Source of the DNA: Labyrinthula sp. Ha | Taxonomy: Eukaryota > Sar > Bigyra > Labyrinthulida > Labyrinthulaceae | Length of the DNA stretch: 64,000 nt | Assembly (NCBI GenBank): GCA_015227615.1 | Contig: JAALGZ010000020.1 | Coordinates: 1 to 64,000, forward strand | Reading direction: 5' to 3' | Shown: positions 48,300 to 57,227 of the stretch, in pieces | Position numbering within the stretch: the stretch's first letter is position 1 | Layout: each line of letters opens with the position of its first letter | The notes under the pieces: model-generated | Told to the model about the DNA's origin: nothing | Seen by the model: the letters and a program-made list of their open reading frames with translations, nothing else | Database searches by the model: none | Program-made: the position numbers and the translations under genes

Positions 48300-49218
48300 A
48301 TGACAGAGATGAAAATTCCGAAGCCTCACATGATGGAAGCGTCGAGAGAAAGCCTTCAAGTTATTCAAATCGCAGGCTCAAATTCGTTTCTTGGAGCTGG
48401 AATCCCAACCTTATGGAGCAGACTCTATGGAGGTCAGACACTCGCGCAGTCATGTTTCTCCGCAAGTCTTACCGTGGAAGATGAGTTTCCTATCCATTCA
48501 GTGCATAGTTACTTCATCTTAAGTGGGGATTCAAAGCAAGAGATTCTGTTTGAAGTAGATAGGACCAGAGATGGGAAGAGTTTTAAGACCAGGGCGTGCA
48601 GAGCTATCCAAAGTAACAGAGTAACATCATTTGTTTTACTTAACTTAGACTGTCTGCCTTTCCCAGATGAGTTTTCACAGGTTGGAATCCGGACTTCGAT
48701 TTGATTTAGATATCAAGTCTCTTGTTCCAAAGGAACATTGGGGAAAGTTGAGTCAAAAGTATATAGAAAATGCGCCAAATGACACACTGTGGGAAAATAT
48801 AGAGAGAAAGATACTTCTTCCTGGACCTGGGGTGTTCCTTCTTGCTATGCGAAGTAGATGCAATATAGAAAAGGATAGTTGGAGAAAGAACTGTGGGATG
48901 TTGGCCTTCTTGAGTGACCTATGTCAGATTGATACGATAAGAAAGCAATTTCCTGATGACACGGAATGGTACATTCCGACCTCTAGTTTGGATCATAGTA
49001 TCCATTTTCACCAACCCGAAAAAATATGGACAGAAGAATGGTTACTGTTTTGTTGCTTACCGCAAACACTGCAAGCGAACAGAGGCCTGTCACAGTGTTA
49101 CGTTTTCAATTTACAAAATGAACACTTAGCCACAGTTGCACAAGAAGCACTAATAAGAGTTGTAGATAGGGATTTAGTACAAAAGAAAAAAATGAACAAG
49201 AAACAAGCTAAGTTGTAA
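48300..49218 (+). CDS. ACOT8: Peroxisomal acyl-CoA thioesterase, ACOT8/TesB type
   Basis: The enzyme hydrolyses acyl-CoA to free fatty acid and CoA. In peroxisomes it releases products of beta-oxidation. It has two hotdog domains in the TesB order. The first is marked by RLYGGQTLAQSCFSASLTV, HSVHSYFILSGD and FEVDRTRDGKSF; the second by MLAFLSDLCQID, SLDHSIHFH and EEWLLFCCLP. The Asp of AFLSD and the residues of SLDHSIHFH match the family active region. A 34-nt intron (48633-48666) joins VTSF to MSFHRLESG in phase 0, rebuilding the usual F-x-x-x-F-H strand and a product of 294 aa. The C-terminus KKQAKL ends in AKL, a functional type 1 peroxisomal targeting signal. The gene converges on the LRR/IQ gene with only 21 bp between stops. 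Confidence 0.92.
48633..48666 (+). other. 34-nt intron in the ACOT8-like gene
   Basis: The intron runs GTTTTA to TTCCCAG and contains a CTTAAC branch-like sequence. It splices in phase 0 and restores homology across the two open frames. A 37-nt alternative starting at 48695 minus a few bases would also keep frame but would not restore the conserved F-H strand. Retention leads to a downstream in-frame TGA. Confidence 0.75.
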
Positions 49219-49239
49219 GACTAGTTTGTACCTGTCAAC

Positions 49240-52200
49240 TTAGTGGGTTTCTTCTTCCTGAAGTAGTTCAGTTGGCCAGGTTGATGGCCACTCACCTTCT
49301 CCGTAATCGATCCTTCTACCAAAATAATCATATAAACTTCTAAACTCATGATATATTCTTTTCCCTCCAGAGTGCACATACCCAAAGCATTGCTCACAAT
49401 AAAACTCTGAACAATCTCTGCACTCCATTACAGCGAGTTCACCATCTGAACATAAAGGTCTTGGTTCGAGATCTAACAGGATCTGTGGCTTCCTCCAGCG
49501 AACTTCACCCGTATTTGGGTTAAAGTAATACCTTTGCCTTTCTTCTGTTTCTAACTCCTTCCAGCTCCAGCATCGCAGTTTCTCTTCTAAGGAAATAGCT
49601 GCCTGTTTTCTGCCAAGGAAACCCCTAAAACAGCGCTGAATCGAAACAGACGCCCAGACTTCCAACTGGGTTCTTCTATCCTTTTTAGCTTGGATATTAT
49701 CCATGAGCTTTTTAAAACTCTTTCGATCTTTGTTTCCTCTAAAGATATTTTGAATTTTAATTACGATCTCCAGTTTTTTATTAAGTAGTCTCTGTTTTTT
49801 TTCTTGCATCAAAAGATATACTTTATACGCACTCTTTCTTCTCACTGCTCTTTGAACCAGCAGCGCAGACTCATTCATCTTCTTTATTTCTTTAATTCTT
49901 CGCAAGAAATAAAGATGGCATTTACCTCTATAAACTCTGAAGGCATTTTGAATACAGCTAGCACTTTTTCCACGTAAGAACAATTGTTTAAGGGCAAGCT
50001 TTTCCAATTTCCCTTTTAGAATGCCTTTAAAAAAGTGCTGTAAAATAATAGCACCCGTGTTCCTCCTTCGTAGGAGCTGCTCTTTTACTTGCAGCATCTT
50101 TCTAAACTTATTCCTATCTTGTTTTCCTCGAAAGTTCTTTTGCACTCTGAGAGCGGCCCTTATTTCAGCTGATTTTTTTATCTTGAAATCCTGCTTTAAC
50201 TTCTCCAACTGAGCTTCAGCAACCTTTTGCCTATGCCTACATTGCAAACGTAAAACACTCCTGATGAAAAGTCTATTCTCTCTTGCAAATTGAAGCTTTT
50301 TACATTCAAGAATTTTCCGAGCTTGGAAACCTCTCCACCCTACTTGAAAACTGATGGCTGCTTTTCTCCTTTCCTTTTTTGCCTTTTCTATTTTCCTTTT
50401 CTGATATATTTTAATTCCACTATATCTTCTATAACACGCCTGAAGAAGTGTAACTCTTCGAATGGTCGTCGCCTTCTCTACTCTTAGCTCCCCTAAAACG
50501 CGACATGAGAAAAATATCCTGAGACGGGTTTGTATCTTTGTAGCAGCTATATTCTTCTTTATCATTAACTTCTTATTCAAGAATTTCTTCCTTTCCAAAT
50601 TACCCTTGATCAAACTTTGAAGAAATACAAGTCTCCTTCTAGCGACCAAATAAGCGTCCTGGTAACGTTTCTGTAAACAAAATTTATCTGGTATAAAACC
50701 CAAAAACTTCTTTGTATGTTCAAATTGGACACCAGTCCAACTGCTACATAGCTCTCGTACAAGATATTTTGATACTTGGTTGCAACCTTTTACATTAAGT
50801 TCAGCCAATGAAGGGAAACAGTGACTTAATTGTATAACCGCTGTATCTGTTAAAATACCTCTTGAGTCATCCAAATACAATTTATGCAAAACTGGTTTCT
50901 TAGTTAAGTTGCATAAGACATCTATTGCAACGTCTCCCACATAAGTGTTTGAAAGGAAAAGGATTCTGAGTTCTCCAAGCTTAAAATTTTGAAAGCTCTT
51001 GCTAAACCCTTTAGAGGATATTCTCTCACATGAGGATATATTGAGACTCTTGAGAAATATGAGCTTTGAGCAGATGACCAAAATAGACCGTTCTGTTATT
51101 CGTGTACAAGAGAGGTCTAAGAAGTCCAACTCTTGTAAACTAGATATACTTTGTAACAGGTATGTTTCCTCTAATCCAGTATTCGACAAGTTTAACTTTC
51201 TTAACACCTTAGTTGTACTCTTAAGCAAGAACTTACCCTTGACCAGTTTTATATTTTTCAATGTTATTTCAGAAATGAATTTAGCAGAACGGGCCAATAA
51301 GTTTAACCCAAAGTCACCTTTGTCATGCACAAGTTTACACGCAGAAAGATTTATTACTTTCATATTTGGACAGCTGGTCGCAACAGATGTTAATCCATTA
51401 TTTGACACTTTTCCTGTATTTGATAGATTAATTTCTTCTATCAAAGTGCATCGGGATACCAGATAGCTAATCCCATAGTTTGTTATAAGAGAACATTGAG
51501 CTATATTAAGTCCGATTAGGTTTGGACACCCGTCTGCTAGCCACTTCAGACCAGCATCAGAGACATAAGAGTTTCCTTGAATGCATAGTGTTTGTAGATT
51601 TTTCAAATATTGACTTATTGATAAAATACATGTATCTGTTATAAATGTAGGTTGAGCTTTTCGCTTAATAGAAAGTGCCTGAATATATCTACATCCGTGA
51701 CACAGAGAAGAAACACCTAGATCTGATATTCGATCACAATAATCTAACCTGACAGTTTGCAGGTACATAAAATTAGTTCCAAATAAAGAGAGGATTTCAT
51801 CTACTATATACTTGCTCCAAGAAAAATCTATTTCCCGAAGACTATGTCGAAATACGGATGTTGAAATTTTTCTGTAGATCCAGTCAGATGAGAGTTTATT
51901 CTTCTTAAATACAAGCTTATATATGCTTGGACAGCAATAAGTAGATTTAATAATACAATCACCCTCAATGTTTTTGCAGTTTATTATACTTAGTTCTTCT
52001 AATTTAGTTGAGTTTTCAATTAACATCGAAACACAAGAATCGGATATTCTTGAACAAGAATGTAACTTCAAAATTTTTAAGTTACACCTTAATGACAGGT
52101 AGTTTAATCCAGAACTGGTTAATTTAGCTTTCTTAAGTATAAGTTGTGCAAGATGAGTATCTTTCTTAGGAGCTAGTGAAACAAGTTTACTCATCAAGAC

Positions 52201-52371
52201 AAATCCAGAAGTATCAAAACCAAGTAGAGGGAGATCTAGTGGCTTATAGAAAGCCTCACACTTCGAAACTTCCTCACTGAAATGATCATTGATTAAACAA
52301 GAGAAATTAAAGAGATCAATAACTTGAATGAACTGAATTAGCTCCTTTGGAAACTCAAGCTCATTTGACAT
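49240..52371 (-). CDS. LRR / IQ-array / WW / B-box multidomain protein
   Basis: This 1,043-aa protein has an unusual domain series. Residues about 90-545 are cysteine-containing leucine-rich repeats of the AMN1/FBXL type (for example LQTLCIQGNSYVSDAGLKWL, LNIAQCSLITNYGISYLV, LKSLNISSCERISSKGF). Residues about 610-930 hold some ten IQ-like motifs (ATKIQTRLRIFF, ISFQVGWRGFQARK, LRVQKNFRGKQDR, SCIQNAFRVYRGK, IKIQNIFRGNKDR, VSIQRCFRGFLGR), which should bind calmodulin or centrin-like light chains. A WW domain follows (W..KEL to YYFNPNTGEVRWRKP, about 935-965), and then a B-box-like zinc finger (CRDCSEFYCEQCFGYVH). IQ-plus-WW proteins of protists are often flagellar or centriolar, so a basal-body or axoneme role is inferred. 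The gene is divergent to the next gene. Confidence 0.88.
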   Translation of the reverse strand: MSNELEFPKELIQFIQVIDLFNFSCLINDHFSEEVSKCEAFYKPLDLPLLGFDTSGFVLMSKLVSLAPKKDTHLAQLILKKAKLTSSGLNYLSLRCNLKILKLHSCSRISDSCVSMLIENSTKLEELSIINCKNIEGDCIIKSTYCCPSIYKLVFKKNKLSSDWIYRKISTSVFRHSLREIDFSWSKYIVDEILSLFGTNFMYLQTVRLDYCDRISDLGVSSLCHGCRYIQALSIKRKAQPTFITDTCILSISQYLKNLQTLCIQGNSYVSDAGLKWLADGCPNLIGLNIAQCSLITNYGISYLVSRCTLIEEINLSNTGKVSNNGLTSVATSCPNMKVINLSACKLVHDKGDFGLNLLARSAKFISEITLKNIKLVKGKFLLKSTTKVLRKLNLSNTGLEETYLLQSISSLQELDFLDLSCTRITERSILVICSKLIFLKSLNISSCERISSKGFSKSFQNFKLGELRILFLSNTYVGDVAIDVLCNLTKKPVLHKLYLDDSRGILTDTAVIQLSHCFPSLAELNVKGCNQVSKYLVRELCSSWTGVQFEHTKKFLGFIPDKFCLQKRYQDAYLVARRRLVFLQSLIKGNLERKKFLNKKLMIKKNIAATKIQTRLRIFFSCRVLGELRVEKATTIRRVTLLQACYRRYSGIKIYQKRKIEKAKKERRKAAISFQVGWRGFQARKILECKKLQFARENRLFIRSVLRLQCRHRQKVAEAQLEKLKQDFKIKKSAEIRAALRVQKNFRGKQDRNKFRKMLQVKEQLLRRRNTGAIILQHFFKGILKGKLEKLALKQLFLRGKSASCIQNAFRVYRGKCHLYFLRRIKEIKKMNESALLVQRAVRRKSAYKVYLLMQEKKQRLLNKKLEIVIKIQNIFRGNKDRKSFKKLMDNIQAKKDRRTQLEVWASVSIQRCFRGFLGRKQAAISLEEKLRCWSWKELETEERQRYYFNPNTGEVRWRKPQILLDLEPRPLCSDGELAVMECRDCSEFYCEQCFGYVHSGGKRIYHEFRSLYDYFGRRIDYGEGEWPSTWPTELLQEEETH

Positions 52372-52622
52372 TCTTTTCCATTTTCTTTTTGAACGTTAAC
52401 TGAATACTCAATAACGAAACATACCGAAAATTCCACCGACTAGATTTCGCCAAGGCAAAGTATTCAAGCAATCTTTTACTATAATTAAATGCTATGACAT
52501 TATCTTTGCGGTATATTTTTCTTCCGATAGGAATACATAAACAAAACAAAGTGAGAACCTTCATCTTAGGAAAACTGCGCGGAATAAATCCGAAGAAACA
52601 AAAAAAAACATATAAAAACACC
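52372..52622. promoter_or_regulatory. Divergent promoter between LRR/IQ gene and unknown gene
   Basis: About 250 bp separate the two diverging start codons if the plus-strand gene starts at 52623. The segment ends in an A-rich leader (AAACAAAAAAAAACATATAA), like the leaders before other start codons here. Frames reading through it on both strands are attributed to chance. Confidence 0.4.
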
Positions 52623-53534
52623 ATGCTAAGTACAAAAGAGGCTTTTGATATACTATACAAACTTAAATGCTTTCCGTCAAACCTTGAGTTTCCTCTGAGA
52701 AAAAACTTTTCCCCTGTCAACACGCTAATTCCTACTTTCTTTGTTGCCGTTGACTTTGAAAAGTTAGAACAAAATAAAAATTTCATGTATAATGACTCAG
52801 TAAAGGACTCAATTGTTGAAATAAACTTTGATGAACCAAGCTATGAGGATTTAGAGGTCATTTGGTTTGAGCTGAACCAGCAGTTTCTTGGAGTCACATC
52901 GGCCACTTTGAAATCAGCAGATGGAAATATAACGGGAAAAGCATTTGGACTTGTAAACTATTCAATTAGAGGCGGTCCAATAAATAGAGAAAATATTCGC
53001 AAGTTCTTATCTAAGGATGTTCCTTTCTTGGTATCTCTCCATATTATAGAAGCAGGAAAATGTTCAACATCAACAGATCAGAAGCTGAATAGTTCTGTTT
53101 GTGTAAATAAGAAACAAAATAAAACTAAGAGAAAGTTTCCAGATAATAGAAAAAGCTACGATTCAAATGGTAGTATTTTATGGAAGAAGAAAAAAAGAGA
53201 AGTTTGTTCGGAGGAAGTCAATTTTATTTCAGAGGGTTTAGTTAGATATAAAAAGTTAGTTAAATTTCTTCAAAAGAATAAGGAACAAACTGGAGTTAAA
53301 GTTGTTCGTAAGATGCTGGAGCATTTTGAAGAGATAGCCCAGGAAGAAAAATCTATGGACTCAGCTCTTACACTTGAAGGTTGTGCTGGACTCAGGAAAA
53401 CTGGAAGTAGTTTGAATAAGCAGGTAAATCTGAACAAAAACGTAGAAGTGACTTCTCAGAAAAGAATGATGGAATTTTCATCACTGAAGTATGTTGAGAC
53501 ATCTCCTCCTGAAAATAAGACGATTAACGCTTAA
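52623..53534 (+). CDS. Uncharacterised basic 303-aa protein
   Basis: I do not recognise this protein. The open frame extends back to an ATG at 52494 (346 aa), but the ATG at 52623 (MLSTKEAFDILYKLK) directly follows an A-rich leader and is preferred. The N-terminal half (about residues 1-160 of the shorter form) looks globular, with strands such as PSYEDLEVIWFELNQQFLG and GKAFGLVNYSIRGGP. The middle is lysine-rich with nuclear-signal-like clusters (KKQNKTKRKFP, WKKKKREV). A helical segment (YKKLVKFLQKNKEQ to EHFEEIAQEEK) is followed by a low-complexity tail. A nuclear protein is a reasonable guess from the charge. No intron is needed. It is the only island-edge gene that points out of its island into a desert. 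Confidence 0.65.
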   Translation: MLSTKEAFDILYKLKCFPSNLEFPLRKNFSPVNTLIPTFFVAVDFEKLEQNKNFMYNDSVKDSIVEINFDEPSYEDLEVIWFELNQQFLGVTSATLKSADGNITGKAFGLVNYSIRGGPINRENIRKFLSKDVPFLVSLHIIEAGKCSTSTDQKLNSSVCVNKKQNKTKRKFPDNRKSYDSNGSILWKKKKREVCSEEVNFISEGLVRYKKLVKFLQKNKEQTGVKVVRKMLEHFEEIAQEEKSMDSALTLEGCAGLRKTGSSLNKQVNLNKNVEVTSQKRMMEFSSLKYVETSPPENKTINA

Positions 53535-55563
53535 AGACCAGTATAGACATTGTCGGTCACTATAGATTGAACTGATATGTATAATTTGAAATATTATAAG
53601 GTATATTATAGACTCAGTGGGGAAAAATAAAATAGCTTTATAGGAGAATTTTATATTTTCAATAATATACAAATAAAATAAAATGGTTATGAAAAAACTC
53701 TAGTACGATGATGAAATGCACCTCTCCAACATTACAGTTGTTAGTTTTATCTTGTTGCTAAACAATTTTGTGCTTCTAAATTGTGCATTGTAAGCAAACA
53801 CTTAAATTGTAGGGAGTTGCTTTGTACACTATTTATTCTAGAAAGAAAAGTAACTATGTTCAAAAAACTGTAGCTATAATATATTTTCTTTGAAGAACTG
53901 TTATAGTAAAATATGTTTGAGTTGAGTTATTTAGTTTCTATGTAGTTAAAGTAGTGCCTTAAGAACTAGTCTAGTTTATATAGGTTGGTAACACCAGACT
54001 TAATAAGTGAGGATACGAGAAACAACAACTTGCGTCAATAAGAATTAACCATTAAGAGCAACACAATCAAAAAATGAAAATGTAAAGAAATGTTGCATTT
54101 ATTATAAGTTTGGTATATCAAAATGTGTTTTGTCTCTTTAGTTCTCCAAAAAATTTCTGGAGCATTCTACACACACATGTTGTGAATGCTTTCGGCACTT
54201 ATCAAGTAGAGAAAGGAAACCTCATGTCTCTTGCCATTTATATGTTGCATCAGTTTACAACACGCAGTAACTTAACTTTAACATAATGAATTAGTGACCA
54301 TGTGGATCCTTAAGTTAAAACCTCGAAGCTAAATAATGTGATTATAAAAAAGACGACAATAGTATAACTAAGATGTGGGTTAGTTGAGAAACTAAATAGG
54401 AAAAACTATAAAAAAGTCGAGATTCACCAACTTAGTTTTATTGTAATAGCAAAACCTACACGGGATAATTCGGGGAAAAACCTTAGTTTTCTAATCCTAT
54501 GACTTTTGGGAAATAAAATTTTCATGGTTAGACTATCAGAGTAGAAGTCAGCCCACCGTTGGAGGTATAAACTATTATTTATATTTTCCTGGCTAATCAT
54601 TTAACAAGAGCAATAGGTAATCTGATTGAGAGAGCAGCTTCCATCAAAGGAACTTCATGATTGGTTTTCTTATTCCGTAAATGAAAGCGAGAGTGATTCA
54701 AGTCTTATGTTAAGTGTATTTTGGATGCAGTTTTATACAACAGAACATGGTGATAGCACCAACTCATAGAATCTAGTCTAAAGAATTAATAGGTTAGTAT
54801 GCAAAGGGATACGTCTTTTGCATAGCGCCTGTAAAATTCTCTTCATGTCTCGCTGACCTTTAGTATAAACAGCACAGATACATTGCATAAATACTTGAGA
54901 TTGATAATAGGGAGCCCAATATAAAGGGTAGTAATATTCAGAAAAAAATGTACTAAAAATTCTAGAAGCAGACCTGTTGCAGAGTCTCCTTCTTATGGGG
55001 ATAGAACCACCTGTGAAGAATCTGATTGAATTCTTAGTTCATAGTGATAACGAAATATCAACTGACCTAATAAATCACATTTGAAGCAAAGTTTAAGAAC
55101 CTGATTATAATTGGCTCGTTCATATCAGGCTGTTCCAAAGAGGAATATTTTTTCGAAAGCGCGTGTGATCGCACATTATATCACTTATACCTCATCTGCT
55201 CTATGTCACTTTCTAAGCCCTTTTCTTAAGTATCATTTTGCAAAAAGGAAACCAGAGAAAGTTTATAGTGGTGGGTAACCGCTCAACATTTATATGAGGA
55301 ATAACTGGATGGCCCCATAGATATTTCGTGCTTAATTTATGCATTGTCTATAGATAGTTTAATAGTTATGTTGCCCACAATTATTTTGGTCAACAGGATA
55401 AGAAGCAAGGACCTTAATCTAGGATTTTAACTCTTAAAATACAAAAAAAATAAAGGTATCTATAGAAAAATACTTAATTGCTCGAGATCTAAATGTATAA
55501 CTAAGATATTGCAAATAGTCTTGAAGAGATTTAGCCCTTAAAAACATAAGAAAGAAATATTAA

Positions 55564-55965
55564 AGCCAGTTGGACTACTCCAACAAAATGCCTAGAGTGA
55601 GAAAATACGCCCTCCAAAAGCAAAAGGCAAACCTAATTATTAGTTAGAAGAGCTTACACCTGATGTTATCAGATTCAAGACCTTATAATAAGTTAAAAGT
55701 GTTGCTAGAGTTTAATTCAATACTCCAACCTCTTAACCCCACAGAGTATTTTAAAGAATACACTTACTGTATCTTTCATGAACTGGAGAGGGCTTGGCAA
55801 AGCGCCAGTAAGAAAAGGACTAAAATAACATTTGACTCTGTAATGAGACTATGAACTATGGTTAGGGCTTTCAAAGAAAATTAGAGCAAGCTTGAGGATG
55901 TTAAATGTCGCATAGCGCTAGAGACTTTCTGCTTGGAGCATCCTTTTCAGGAAGAAACTAGGTGA
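55564..55965 (+). pseudogene. Possible coding remnant of about 134 codons
   Basis: One frame stays protein-like over 402 nt with three internal stops, where about ten would be expected by chance at this composition. It includes PRVRKYALQKQKANLIIS, EYFKEYTYCIFHELERAWQS and SKLEDVKCRIALETFCLEHP. The middle part is an intact 63-codon frame (55663-55854). No family is recognised. It could be a decayed host gene or part of an unrecognised element, or chance. Confidence 0.28.
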
Positions 55966-56170
55966 CACACCAATACACTTCAGTGTTCATCTGACTTCCC
56001 CTATTCCACTTCCACGCGAGCATCATGATATTAAATACAATATCACCTTCATCTACTCTATATTATGTTGATTTAAGCATACTAGTTAAAGCCTAGAAAT
56101 AATCGATTTCAAACTTCAAGATAATGGTTCAACGTTTTAAATTAACCATTATGTGATCGTTTTAATTTTA

Positions 56171-56244
56171 CAGAAAGTGTGTTTACTTGACAAAACTACA
56201 AAATTTCCAGAAAGCGTGTTTACTTGACAAAACTTCAACATTTT
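56171..56244 (+). repeat. 37-bp tandem duplication
   Basis: Two adjacent 37-bp copies begin CAGAAAG(T/C)GTGTTTACTT and share GACAAAACT(A/T)CAA. They differ at only a few positions, so the duplication is recent. It lies in a desert about 1 kb upstream of the kelch gene. Confidence 0.85.
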
Positions 56245-57227
56245 ACAAAATTTTTGAATTAAAGGAATCCCAATATCCCACGATTTTTGCACAATAAACA
56301 GCCCTAAGTATCTTTTAATTACACTAAAGTTTAAGCATTTTATATCAATTTTGTTTTTAGTATTGGTGTGTTTACTTTCTCCATGATAAGGTTTGCTTTC
56401 ATCTTTGCTAACTGGTTGAGTCTACTTATATGTGGTGATACAGACACCGCTTTCCTATTGATTGAACTTAACTTCTATTCCCTCTTTATCTTATTAAATA
56501 TCTAGATATATATAGTATAGCTCCTTATTAGTTATGGTAGGTAAAGTTCTTTCTCAGGACAATATTACCCTTAAGACCTTGATACGAGAACAAAGCTATT
56601 ATTGACTAAGATTCTTACAGCATTCTATACGAAGCATATTCCCGTTTGACGTCAATATTCTTTGCTATACTTTCAGGCAATACAAAACATTTTTTATGTA
56701 CCTTTATTTTTTGTAACTAAGTCCGACTGTTTATATCATCCTAACCTTTGACTGAGACTATGTTGACGATGATTTCTTAAGTGTGGTTCTTATGACTAAT
56801 ACAACTAGTACACAATATGCAAGCAAGATTAAATACAAAAAATTATTAATAATCCACTTTCTTGTGAATTCTAAGGCCTATTCATAACCAAGAAGGAAAT
56901 AGAGTCATTTCCGTGTGTCTTCTACAGATTGAGATTTTTTCTAACAGTTCCTTCTTGTTACTATTATAACTTGCACTGATATTTTGAACCATATAATAGA
57001 AAGTAGTTATCATTTTTACAGAATTAAGGGGCCTTTTCGTACTTTTCATTTAATTTTCAATATGATATGAGGCAGTAACATTGAAACTATCACCTGTTCA
57101 ACCAGGGCCTTTCTTATTAACCTTTTTCAGAACAACTTAAGATATTATTCATTTAATACAATGAATAACAAATACTTGAAAAATTAATAACTTTAATAAT
57201 AAAACTCTTGCTATGTTTAATACATAA

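Larger units (their letters stand above)
53535..57227. other. Gene desert of about 3.7 kb
   Basis: This AT-rich spacer lies between two plus-strand genes, so it contains the 3' region of the unknown gene and the promoter of the kelch gene. It holds a possible coding remnant (55564-55965) and a 37-bp tandem duplication (56171-56244), both listed separately. I see no RNA gene or mobile element in it. Confidence 0.6.

Noticed and set aside
48667-48704. A 37-nt alternative intron in the thioesterase gene
   Set aside because: It keeps frame but gives a poorer match at the family's F-x-x-x-F-H strand than the 34-nt intron at 48633-48666.
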